From: JAWLFI01 sp964626595
GTDB taxonomy: Bacteria > Bacteroidota > Bacteroidia > Chitinophagales > Saprospiraceae
Reading direction: 5' to 3'
Length of the DNA stretch: 64,000 bases
NCBI GenBank assembly: GCA_964626595.1
Contig: CAZVFU010000005.1
Location: forward strand, 6,055 to 70,054
Shown here: piece by piece, positions 8,479 to 17,358 of the stretch
Layout of the letters: every line of letters starts with the position of its first letter
Position numbering within the stretch: the first letter of the stretch is position 1
Notes under the pieces: model-generated
The model's input: only the letters and a program-made list of their open reading frames with translations
Database searches by the model: none
Told to the model about the DNA's origin: nothing
Made by a program: the position numbers and the translations under genes

Positions 8479-9933
8479 ATGAACTATAAATTGCTATCAT
8501 TATGTGTGTTTCTACTTACTTTTTCCTTAACTGGGCTCACTTTGCATGCCCAGGAAGGTGAAGAAAGTGAATCTGGCACAGCAGCAGTTGACCTGGATGC
8601 GGGAAAAAGTTTATTCCGCTCGCAGTGTGCATCCTGTCACAATAAGAATATGAAGGATGACCTCACTGGGCCAGCTTTGGGTGGTACACAAGAAAGGTGG
8701 GCCGAATATCCCCGTGAAGACCTTTACACTTGGATTCGATATTCTCAGCGTATGATTTCTGACGGTCACCCTCGCGCGACTGAACTCTGGGGTACTTGGA
8801 AGCCAACCGTCATGAATAATTTCCCCAATCTTACGGATCAGGAAATCGAAAATGTCTTGGCCTACATCCAGGGCGTATATGAAGGTACATATCCACCTAA
8901 AGCGGCCGGAGAAGAGGTTGCTGCAGTAGATGTGGGAACAGAAGAGGATTCCTCAAATACCTTTCTTTTCATCACCTTGGCTTTGATTCTCTTTATTCTA
9001 TCATTTGTACTGGCCCGTATTATCGGTGTTTTAAATGCAATTGCGCGGGCCAAAGCAGAGGGAACAGTGGCTCCTTCCCGAAGTATTTGGCAAGTTCTTA
9101 CCTCTAAATCAGTAGTTGGACTCCTTATTTTTGCCTTAGTTGTGGTAGGAGGGTATACGACAGTAAATAATGCCATTAACTTAGGTCGTCAGCAGGGTTA
9201 TGCGCCTCAGCAACCGATTAAGTTTTCTCACGAAACTCATGCTGGTCTACACAAAATCGACTGCCAATACTGTCACGATGGAGCGCGTCGAAGTAAGCAC
9301 TCCGTCATTCCAGCGGCTAACACTTGTATGAATTGCCACAGAGCAATTAAAAAAGGGTCAAAATATGGAACGCAAGAATTGACAAAGGTTTTTGCATCCA
9401 TTGGTTACGACCCGATAAACGATACATATATTGAGGACTATGAAGAAATGTCCAATGAAGAGATAGCAGACATCTACAAAAAATGGATTGAAGCGGAATA
9501 TGTTAAGGATAATGAACTGGACATTATTGATGAGGAGGGTAAACTTGTCAGAGATGATCAATGGGACGAAATTGTCAGTTCTCTCACGAACGAGCAAAAA
9601 GAGTCAGTAGCGGGACCGATCGAATGGGTTCGCATACATAATATGCCTGATCATGTCTATTTTAACCATGCCCAACATGTTACTTCCGGGCAAGTAGAAT
9701 GTGAGCAGTGCCACGGAGCAGTGGAAGAAATGGAGGTGCTGGCTCAATATGCCCCTCTATCGATGGGGTGGTGCATAAATTGCCACAGACAATCTGAAGT
9801 TAAAGGATTTCAAGATAATCCTTACTATCATAAAGAGTTTGAACACTATCATAACGAATTACAGAATGGTGAGCGCGAAAAAGTGACTGTCGAGGATATT
9901 GGCGGTTTGGAATGCCAAAAATGTCACTATTAA
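8479..9933 (+). CDS. actA: Alternative complex III subunit ActA, multiheme cytochrome c
   Basis: Periplasmic heme subunit of the menaquinol:cytochrome c oxidoreductase ACIII. The 484-residue protein has a signal peptide (residues 1-24) and a class I cytochrome c domain with CASCH at 50-54 and a likely Met ligand in PTVMNNFP. Two hydrophobic segments follow at about 155-185 and 212-232. The C-terminal class III-like region has CXXCH motifs at 262-266, 283-287, 408-412, 432-436 and 479-483. The total is six, one more than the five described for ActA of Rhodothermus marinus and Flavobacterium johnsoniae; the extra one is the N-terminal domain. The protein ends one residue after the last motif. 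First gene of the operon, 32 bp before actB. Confidence 0.93.
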   Translation: MNYKLLSLCVFLLTFSLTGLTLHAQEGEESESGTAAVDLDAGKSLFRSQCASCHNKNMKDDLTGPALGGTQERWAEYPREDLYTWIRYSQRMISDGHPRATELWGTWKPTVMNNFPNLTDQEIENVLAYIQGVYEGTYPPKAAGEEVAAVDVGTEEDSSNTFLFITLALILFILSFVLARIIGVLNAIARAKAEGTVAPSRSIWQVLTSKSVVGLLIFALVVVGGYTTVNNAINLGRQQGYAPQQPIKFSHETHAGLHKIDCQYCHDGARRSKHSVIPAANTCMNCHRAIKKGSKYGTQELTKVFASIGYDPINDTYIEDYEEMSNEEIADIYKKWIEAEYVKDNELDIIDEEGKLVRDDQWDEIVSSLTNEQKESVAGPIEWVRIHNMPDHVYFNHAQHVTSGQVECEQCHGAVEEMEVLAQYAPLSMGWCINCHRQSEVKGFQDNPYYHKEFEHYHNELQNGEREKVTVEDIGGLECQKCHY

Positions 9934-9965
9934 CCTCATTCATCTAATCTAGGAACTCAATTACA

Positions 9966-12900
9966 ATGAAGAATAACGATAATATCTGGGTCGGAACAAA
10001 AGATCTAAATGGTGATAAAGAATTCGTGGAGAATAGTAAAAAAGAATTCTTTGAATTGCCCGTGGCAAACGAACTGTCTAAGGACGAATCAGAGTCCGGC
10101 CTTAAATCAAATCGGCGAGACTTTCTGAAATACCTGGGGTTTGGTCTGGGTGCAGCCACAGTTGCTGCGGCTTGTGAAACTCCTGTACGTCGAGCTATAC
10201 CTTATGTAAACAAACCGGATGCGATAGTTCCCGGTGTGGCTAACTATTATGCTTCAAGTTTTGTGAATGGCTCTGACTTCTTACCCGTATTGGTTAAGAC
10301 TCGAGAGGGCCGTCCTATTAAGATCGAAGGGAATAAGCAATCACCACTTACAGAGGGAGGTACAAGTGCTCGCGCCCAAGCCTCTGTTTTAGAACTGTAC
10401 GATTCTACGCGGGTTAAGAGCCCGGGTAAAATTAAGGGTACTTCAGTTGATAAAATTTCCTGGGCGGATCTGGATAAAAAGATAGGGGAGAAGCTAACGA
10501 CGAATTCTAAAGTGAGAATTGTAGCTGGTTCAAACTACAGCCCTTCTATAAAATCAGCATTCAACGAGTTCAAGAAAAAGTATCCCAATTCGAAATGGGT
10601 TAGTTACGATGCAAGTTCCAACTCCGCCTTGCTTTTAGCCAATGAAAAAGACTTCGGTCAAAAAGCAGTACCTAATTACCGCTTTGATGAAGCGGATGTG
10701 GTAATCAATTTTGGGGCTGACTTTTTGGGGAGCTGGATATCTCCAGTGGAATATGCTAAACAGTGGAGTAAGAAACGGAAAGTAAAAGACTACAAAAAGC
10801 CCGAGATTTCCAGAATGATTGCTTTTGAATCGTTTATGTCGTTGACAGGATCAAATGCAGATAGTCGCGTACTTATAAAACCATCTGAACAAGGCTTGGC
10901 CATTGCTAAATTGCATAATGAAATTGCACGAGCAAAAGGCGGAAGTACAGTAAGTCTTGATGGTCAGTTGAGCTCTGAAAAGGTAGAAAAGGGTGTAAAA
11001 GCTGCAGCTAAAGACTTACTTGAAGCTAGCCGGGCTGGGAAGAAATCACTCGTTGTATCCGGTTCGAATAATACTGCTGAACAACAGTTAGTGAATCACA
11101 TGAACTATTTGCTCGGCAATTATGGCTCAACAATTCGATGGGATCGGAAAACCAATATTAGCCAATCAATAGATGCTGAAATGAATGCACTTATTGATGA
11201 GGTGAAAGCTGGGAAAATCGATGCCATTATTTTTGCCGATGGTGTCAATCCCGTTTACAGCCACCCTCGCGGAGCTGAATTGAAAAAAGGATTGTCTAAA
11301 ATAGATCTGTCTATTTCGACAAGCATCTTACCTAATGAAACATTTAGTGCTTGTTCATGGGCGGCTCCTGAACCCCATTATCTTGAATCCTGGGGCGATG
11401 CAGAACCCAAAACAGGTCATTTCGCATTTGTTCAGCCTACCATTTCACCTTTGTTCGATTCCCGCAATATGATTACTTCGCTTCTGAGTTGGAGTGGAAA
11501 AGAAGGGAGTGAGTCTGAGGACGCTACTGAATATGCGTATCAATATATCCGAAGTGTTTGGGAGAAAAATGTATTTCCAAGTCAGAGTGAATTTATGAGC
11601 TTCCGCTCATTCTGGGATAATGCACTGCATGAAGGCTTTTATGAATTGCCTGAATCTGCAAATCAAGTTGTTTATGCAGGATCTGTCAGTGGTTTGGGTA
11701 ATAAAATAAATAGTCCGGTTTCTTCTGGTCTTGAAATAGCCTTTTTTGAAACTGTAAATATGGGTGACGGCTCTTATGCTAATAACCCATGGTTGCAAGA
11801 AATGCCCGACCCCTTAGTTAGAACGGTATGGGATAACTGCTTGAATATTCCTGTAGAATGGGATGGTGGAAACAGTATTGATGGTTGGAAAAACCTGAAT
11901 GATGGAGATATCGTTTCTATTTCAAATTCTGCAGCAGAGAAAGATGTTACTGTGGTTCAGCAATATGGAATGAAAAACGATACTGTAGCCCTAGCTATTG
12001 GATATGGTCGCGAAGTGGCGGGAAGGTCCGGAGCAGGAGTTGGTGTGAATGTTTATCCTATGCTATCTCTAGATTCTGATGGCAATGTGCAGTATTTTTC
12101 TTCTATTCAGGTTAGTGATAAAAAAGGAGTTGATAAATCCTTTGCAAGCGTTCAGTATCATCACACTTTCGGTGTATCCGATAAGGACCCGGAATCTGGA
12201 GAAACTATAAATGTCGATGAAAAAGCGATTGTTACGCTCTCAGAAGGGTATCAGGGTTCAATAACTGACCGAACGATTATACGACACGCAGATGCTTCCC
12301 AGCTAGAAAAAGCTGTACATGATTTAGAACATGAACGTGAACATCATCAGCACCTCAATGAACAATCCCTGTATCCCGGGCATGAAGACTTGTACAATAA
12401 GGGACATAAGTGGGAGTTGAGTGTAGATCTCAGTGCCTGTATTGGTTGCGGTGCTTGTCAGGTAGCTTGCATATCTGAAAATAACGTTCCTGTAGTGGGT
12501 AAGAGTGAAGTTCGTAAACATCATGAGATGACATGGCTTCGCATTGATCGTTATTTTTATGGTGATTTTGACAGTCCCAATACCGCTTATCAACCTATGA
12601 TGTGCCAACATTGTGATAATGCTCCTTGCGAAAATGTTTGCCCTGTAGCTGCAACAAATCACAGTAGTGAAGGTCTGAATCAAATGACATACAATCGATG
12701 TATAGGTACGCGATATTGTGCAAATAATTGTCCGTATAAAGTTCGTCGATTTAATTGGCTGGACTATACAACGGCTGACCTTTGGGGATTAAATGAGAAT
12801 AAGGTATTTGATGGAGAATCAGAACCGTTTTATGCAGAAAACCTAACGCGAATGGTTCTTAATCCGGACGTTACGGTTCGAACCAGAGGCGTAATCGAAA

Positions 12901-13181
12901 AGTGTAGTTTTTGTGTTCAGCGCATTCAGGAAGGAAAATTGCGTGCTCGCACAGAAAAGCGAGCATTACGTGAAGCGGATATTACCACGGCATGTGCCTC
13001 AGCCTGTCCAACCGGAGCGATCCAGTTTGGAGATGTAAACAATGAAGAGACAAAGGTTACAAAGGATAAAAATGATCCTATGACGTATTATGCCCTGGAG
13101 GAAGTTAATACGCAATCCTCAGTTGGGTATAAAATGAAGGTGGTTAACAGAAACCCTGATATAAGTAGCGTAGATGCTTAA
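9966..13181 (+). CDS. actB: Alternative complex III subunit ActB, molybdopterin-oxidoreductase-like/ferredoxin fusion
   Basis: Large periplasmic subunit of ACIII that holds the iron-sulfur clusters. Near residue 50 there is a Tat-like SNRRDFLKYLG followed by a hydrophobic stretch, consistent with Tat export. Residues of about 60-740 resemble the molybdopterin oxidoreductase fold, which in ACIII carries no molybdenum cofactor. The C-terminal 250 residues are a PsrB-like ferredoxin with clusters at CIGCGACQVAC, CQHCDNAPCENVC, CIGTRYCANNC and CSFCVQRI...CASACPTGA. In these complexes one position typically binds a [3Fe-4S] cluster; which one is not settled here. It sits between actA and actC with gaps of 32 and 37 bp. 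Confidence 0.94.
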   Translation: MKNNDNIWVGTKDLNGDKEFVENSKKEFFELPVANELSKDESESGLKSNRRDFLKYLGFGLGAATVAAACETPVRRAIPYVNKPDAIVPGVANYYASSFVNGSDFLPVLVKTREGRPIKIEGNKQSPLTEGGTSARAQASVLELYDSTRVKSPGKIKGTSVDKISWADLDKKIGEKLTTNSKVRIVAGSNYSPSIKSAFNEFKKKYPNSKWVSYDASSNSALLLANEKDFGQKAVPNYRFDEADVVINFGADFLGSWISPVEYAKQWSKKRKVKDYKKPEISRMIAFESFMSLTGSNADSRVLIKPSEQGLAIAKLHNEIARAKGGSTVSLDGQLSSEKVEKGVKAAAKDLLEASRAGKKSLVVSGSNNTAEQQLVNHMNYLLGNYGSTIRWDRKTNISQSIDAEMNALIDEVKAGKIDAIIFADGVNPVYSHPRGAELKKGLSKIDLSISTSILPNETFSACSWAAPEPHYLESWGDAEPKTGHFAFVQPTISPLFDSRNMITSLLSWSGKEGSESEDATEYAYQYIRSVWEKNVFPSQSEFMSFRSFWDNALHEGFYELPESANQVVYAGSVSGLGNKINSPVSSGLEIAFFETVNMGDGSYANNPWLQEMPDPLVRTVWDNCLNIPVEWDGGNSIDGWKNLNDGDIVSISNSAAEKDVTVVQQYGMKNDTVALAIGYGREVAGRSGAGVGVNVYPMLSLDSDGNVQYFSSIQVSDKKGVDKSFASVQYHHTFGVSDKDPESGETINVDEKAIVTLSEGYQGSITDRTIIRHADASQLEKAVHDLEHEREHHQHLNEQSLYPGHEDLYNKGHKWELSVDLSACIGCGACQVACISENNVPVVGKSEVRKHHEMTWLRIDRYFYGDFDSPNTAYQPMMCQHCDNAPCENVCPVAATNHSSEGLNQMTYNRCIGTRYCANNCPYKVRRFNWLDYTTADLWGLNENKVFDGESEPFYAENLTRMVLNPDVTVRTRGVIEKCSFCVQRIQEGKLRARTEKRALREADITTACASACPTGAIQFGDVNNEETKVTKDKNDPMTYYALEEVNTQSSVGYKMKVVNRNPDISSVDA

Positions 13182-13218
13182 TTTGAAAGAAACGAAATAA
13201 TAAGGAAAACATATTTGA

Positions 13219-14631
13219 ATGAGTGCGATAACTTCACCAATTCGAGAGCCCTTAGTAAAGGGAAATAAGACTTACCATCAAATTACGGAGGATATATGTG
13301 CTCCGACAGAACGGGCACCTTCAGTTGCATGGGTTTTGGCCTTCATGGTTTCAGTCGGGTTTTTGGCTCTATTTGCATTTACTGTCCTTTGGACGATTTG
13401 GATAGGCATTGGCAGTTGGAACTTGAATCGAACGATAGGTTGGGGCTGGGATATCACCAACTTTGTATGGTGGGTAGGTATAGGCCACGCAGGGACTCTA
13501 ATATCGGCAATTTTGCTACTTTTTCGACAAAAATGGCGTACAGGGGTAAACCGAGCAGCTGAGGCCATGACAATTTTTGCAGTTATGTGTGCGGGGCAAT
13601 TTCCTCTCATACATATGGGGCGAATTTGGTTAGCTTTCTTTGTTTTTCCTTATCCAAATACCCGGGGACCTCTTTGGGTGAATTTCAACTCCCCGCTTTT
13701 ATGGGATGTTTTTGCTATCAGTACCTACTTTACGGTATCTCTTTTGTTTTGGTACACCGGCTTAGTTCCTGATTTTGCAACAGTTCGGGATAGAGCTAAG
13801 GGTATTCGCAAAAAATTATACAATGTCCTGTCCTTTGGATGGACTGGCTCTGCGAAACATTGGCAACGGTGGGAGTCACTATCGCTTGTTCTTGCGGGAT
13901 TAGCTACTCCACTTGTATTATCTGTACACACCATTGTAAGTTTTGACTTTGCCACATCAGTTATTCCTGGATGGCACACCACTATTTTTCCTCCCTACTT
14001 TGTTGCGGGGGCAATTTTTTCCGGGTTTGCAATGGTTCAAACTCTCATGTTGATGGTGCGAAAGGTGCTTCGACTTCAAGATTATATAACGATAGGTCAT
14101 ATTGAAAGTATGAATAAGGTGATCTTACTTACGGGTACAATCGTAGGTGTAGCTTACTTAACTGAATTGTTCATTGCCTGGTATTCTGGATATGTGTATG
14201 AACAATTTGCTTTCTATAACCGGGCATTAGGACCTTATTGGTGGGCCTATTTTGCAATGATGACATGTAATCTCGTTTCACCTCAAATATTCTGGTTCAG
14301 AAAAATGAGACGAAATGTATTTGTAACCTTTGTAATGTCCATCTTCGTAAATATCGGGATGTGGTTTGAACGTTTCGTAATCATTGCTACTACTTTGGCT
14401 CGGGATTACCTGCCTTCTAGCTGGAGCTATTATGTGCCTAGCTGGGTGGAAGTTGGAATCTTTTTAGGAAGTCTTGGGTTATTTTTTACTCTCTTTCTAA
14501 TATTTGTCCGAGTGGCTCCTGTTGTTGCTATTGCTGAGATCAAATCGATCTTAAAGTCTAATGGTGACCAATATGTCGAGCAAAACAAAAAATATATTGA
14601 GGAGAAGCAATTTTCCGGTCAACAAGTATAA
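13219..14631 (+). CDS. actC: Alternative complex III subunit ActC, NrfD-like quinol-binding membrane protein
   Basis: Integral membrane subunit of ACIII of the NrfD/PsrC family, which binds menaquinol next to ActB. The 470-residue protein shows about ten hydrophobic segments. It has the characteristic stretches GWDITNFVWWVGIGHAGTLISA and PPYFVAGAIFSGFAMV, cited here by their starts GWDITN and PPYFVAG. The first 40 residues are soluble. It is followed after 6 bp by actD. It is paralogous to ActF in the same operon. Confidence 0.94.
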   Translation: MSAITSPIREPLVKGNKTYHQITEDICAPTERAPSVAWVLAFMVSVGFLALFAFTVLWTIWIGIGSWNLNRTIGWGWDITNFVWWVGIGHAGTLISAILLLFRQKWRTGVNRAAEAMTIFAVMCAGQFPLIHMGRIWLAFFVFPYPNTRGPLWVNFNSPLLWDVFAISTYFTVSLLFWYTGLVPDFATVRDRAKGIRKKLYNVLSFGWTGSAKHWQRWESLSLVLAGLATPLVLSVHTIVSFDFATSVIPGWHTTIFPPYFVAGAIFSGFAMVQTLMLMVRKVLRLQDYITIGHIESMNKVILLTGTIVGVAYLTELFIAWYSGYVYEQFAFYNRALGPYWWAYFAMMTCNLVSPQIFWFRKMRRNVFVTFVMSIFVNIGMWFERFVIIATTLARDYLPSSWSYYVPSWVEVGIFLGSLGLFFTLFLIFVRVAPVVAIAEIKSILKSNGDQYVEQNKKYIEEKQFSGQQV

Positions 14632-14637
14632 AATATT

Positions 14638-15165
14638 ATGGCAAATAAAAATGTAATATTTGGTCTCTATGATGATGAGCAGGATCTTTTGTCGGCAGTC
14701 AAAACGGCTAAAGAAGAGCATCTGGAAATTATGGATGTTTTTTCACCCTTTCCCGTGCATGGCTTAGACCCTATTATGGGATTGAAGGAGTCACGTCTTC
14801 ATATCGTAGGCTTTATCTTTGGATTAATTGGAACGATCACAGCTTTTGGATTTATGAGTTGGGCACTGGCTTCTGATTGGCCAATCATATATGGTGGAAA
14901 GCCATACTGGCCTGTTCCTTCTTTTATTCCTGTCACCTTTGAGTTGACAGTCCTTTTTGCCAGTATCGGAATGGTTGTGACGTTTTACACTGTCTGTGGT
15001 ATGGGCCCAGGGGTTTCTAATCCGACATTACACGATAGAATTACTGATGATAAGTTTTGTGTAGCCTTTCAATTAAAAGAAGAGGGAGAATCCGAAGACA
15101 AAAATAAATACGAGAAGTATTTTGAATCAACTGGAGCCTCCTTAGTAGATACAAAGACGATATAA
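14638..15165 (+). CDS. actD: Alternative complex III subunit ActD (DUF3341)
   Basis: Small ACIII membrane subunit without redox centres. The 175-residue protein starts with a soluble alpha/beta segment (residues 1-55) containing FGLYDDEQDLLSAVK, followed by two transmembrane helices at about 58-80 and 100-122. This is the standard DUF3341 plan. It has 6 and 9 bp gaps to its neighbours, so translation is probably coupled. Confidence 0.92.
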   Translation: MANKNVIFGLYDDEQDLLSAVKTAKEEHLEIMDVFSPFPVHGLDPIMGLKESRLHIVGFIFGLIGTITAFGFMSWALASDWPIIYGGKPYWPVPSFIPVTFELTVLFASIGMVVTFYTVCGMGPGVSNPTLHDRITDDKFCVAFQLKEEGESEDKNKYEKYFESTGASLVDTKTI

Positions 15166-15174
15166 ATAGATAAC

Positions 15175-15999
15175 ATGGATTTACGACAAAATATACAGCA
15201 AGGTATTTTATTTGGGCTTTTTATCCTGGTAATGTACTCCTGTTCCCCTGTAGAGGGTGATTATCCAGGCAGAGATTACGTTCCAGACATGAAACATAGT
15301 ATTGCTTACGAGTCTAACTATTATGACTATTACAGTTATAATACCTGGGGATCTGAGGATGACTACCATTCTTTTGCCAACCCGCGTAAGCCAGTAGACC
15401 GAACCATTCCGCGGGGGTATGCAGCTGTGTCAAGCGCTGAAACCGTCGTAGGCTCAGCAAAGCAAAGCCGGATTGATCACGAAAGAGCTCCGAATGGCTT
15501 TGTTCCATATTACTATGAAGACACAGAGGAGGAGCGCACTCGAGCAACTGAAGAAATGACATTAAATCCATTTCCAATCACAACTGCCGGTTTAGAAAAA
15601 GGGGAGTTGTTATACGATATCAATTGCGGTATCTGTCATGGAGAGAAGGGCGATGGCTTGGGCTATTTAGTTCGTGAGGACGGAGGCGTATATCCGGCTC
15701 AGCCCGCTAACCTGATTTCTGATGAATTTGTAGCGGCCTCTCCAGGTCGGTTTTACCATTCGATTATGTATGGTAAGAATGTTATGGGTGCTTATAAAGA
15801 TAAATTGTCTTATAAGGAGAGATGGGATGTCATTCATTATATCAGGACCCTTCAAGCTGATGAGAAGGATTTGGTATACACCCCGGATGAAAACACCCTT
15901 AATTCTTATGGCGTCCCGGAATCAGATATGGAAAAACAGTCTGAAGGTGTTGAGACCAATGCCGATATGGATGAAGTCATCGGAAGTCTGGTTGATTAG
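15175..15999 (+). CDS. actE: Alternative complex III subunit ActE, monoheme cytochrome c lipoprotein
   Basis: Periplasmic monoheme cytochrome c of ACIII, thought to hand electrons to the oxidase. The 274-residue protein has a lipoprotein signal ending at MYSC (Cys about residue 23). A class I cytochrome c domain has CGICH near residue 150 and a Met ligand candidate in YGKNVMGAYKDKL. The N-terminal part YVPDMKHSIAYESNYYDYYSYN is rich in tyrosine and recalls ActE of F. johnsoniae. The C-terminal tail is acidic. Confidence 0.92.
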   Translation: MDLRQNIQQGILFGLFILVMYSCSPVEGDYPGRDYVPDMKHSIAYESNYYDYYSYNTWGSEDDYHSFANPRKPVDRTIPRGYAAVSSAETVVGSAKQSRIDHERAPNGFVPYYYEDTEEERTRATEEMTLNPFPITTAGLEKGELLYDINCGICHGEKGDGLGYLVREDGGVYPAQPANLISDEFVAASPGRFYHSIMYGKNVMGAYKDKLSYKERWDVIHYIRTLQADEKDLVYTPDENTLNSYGVPESDMEKQSEGVETNADMDEVIGSLVD

Positions 16000-16041
16000 A
16001 AGTGTGATCAGATTTAAATACAAAAAGAAGAATATCATAGC

Positions 16042-17319
16042 ATGGGAAATGTAAAATTGGTTCAAAATTTCACTTTTGACTCGCAAATGAAAAAGGTTTT
16101 GTTTGCTTTCATGGGGGTGGGTATCCTCTGTCTGGTTATTAATCTACTTGTAGATAATAGTCATTATACGAGATTGTGGTCAAATCTCCTTCACAACATC
16201 GTTTTCTTTACAGGCATTTCATTGATGGGCTTGTTTTTTCTTACAGCAAATGTTATCGCTGAGTCTGGTTGGTATACTGGCTTTAAGCGAATTTGGGAAG
16301 CTATGTATGCATTTTTACCTGTTGGACTTATTTTAATGGCTATTTTAGGTATAGGCGTTATATTTGATTTTCATTATTTATATCATTGGGGAATCGAAGA
16401 TGAGGTAGCCAATGATAAATTGATGCAGGCGAAGTCATCTTTTCTGAATCCAACTTGGTATTTAATTGCCACTTTAGGCTTTGGTGCAGTTTGGGTCATT
16501 ATCGGAAGAATCATTCGCAATTATTCCATTCGCGAGGATGAAGAAGGTGATATGTCCTTTACTTTTCATAAAAAAATCTATAAGTGGTCGGCTATTTTTC
16601 TCCCGATTGGTGGTTTTACGGGTGCAGCTGCCGTTTGGCTTTGGATCATGAGTGTGGACCCTCACTGGTATAGTACCCTGTTCGCATGGTATTCAATGAT
16701 CAGTTGGTTAGTGGCCATGTTTGCCTTGACTCTGATTGTTCTGGCATTCCTAAAGTCTAAAGATTATTTCCAAAATGTTTCTAAAGACCATATCCATGAC
16801 CTGGGTAAGTATTTATTTGCCTTTAGTATATTTTGGACATACTTGTGGTTCTCCCAATACATGCTTATTTGGTACGGTAATGTCGGAGAAGAGACCATTT
16901 ATTTTCGTCAAAGAGTTGATGAGTATCCCGTCCTATTTTATGGCAATCTCGTGATTAACTTTATCCTACCTTTCTTTGTCTTAATGCGTAATGATACTAA
17001 AAGAAAATATGGTACGATTCTATTCGCATCTATCTTTGTCTTTGTAGGTCATTGGCTGGACTTTTTCTTAATGTTAAAACCCGGGATTTTGCACACAGAA
17101 CACGAAATTTCGCATCACGCTCACGGTGCTGCAGCAGAGGCTGGACATCACGCATCGTCATTTGAAGCGGGTTTTACAATTCCGGGACTATTAGAGATAG
17201 GAATTTTTGTTGGGTTTTTAGGTTTGTTCTTATACTTGTTTTTCAATCGGCTGGCAAGTGCTAAGTTGGTTCCTGAAAGAAGTCCGTTTTTAGAAGAAAG
17301 TCTTCATCACGAAGTCTAA
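16042..17319 (+). CDS. actF: Alternative complex III subunit ActF, NrfD-like membrane protein
   Basis: Second NrfD/PsrC-like membrane subunit of ACIII, proposed to form a proton path. The 425-residue protein has about ten hydrophobic segments. A His-rich stretch near the C-terminus (HTEHEISHHAHGAAAEAGHH, about residues 352-371) precedes the last helix and faces a membrane surface; its role is unknown. It lies 42 bp after actE and 39 bp before coxB. Confidence 0.92.
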   Translation: MGNVKLVQNFTFDSQMKKVLFAFMGVGILCLVINLLVDNSHYTRLWSNLLHNIVFFTGISLMGLFFLTANVIAESGWYTGFKRIWEAMYAFLPVGLILMAILGIGVIFDFHYLYHWGIEDEVANDKLMQAKSSFLNPTWYLIATLGFGAVWVIIGRIIRNYSIREDEEGDMSFTFHKKIYKWSAIFLPIGGFTGAAAVWLWIMSVDPHWYSTLFAWYSMISWLVAMFALTLIVLAFLKSKDYFQNVSKDHIHDLGKYLFAFSIFWTYLWFSQYMLIWYGNVGEETIYFRQRVDEYPVLFYGNLVINFILPFFVLMRNDTKRKYGTILFASIFVFVGHWLDFFLMLKPGILHTEHEISHHAHGAAAEAGHHASSFEAGFTIPGLLEIGIFVGFLGLFLYLFFNRLASAKLVPERSPFLEESLHHEV

Positions 17320-17358
17320 CGATAAAGAGAATATAGAAATAGAAAAAATAAATAGATC

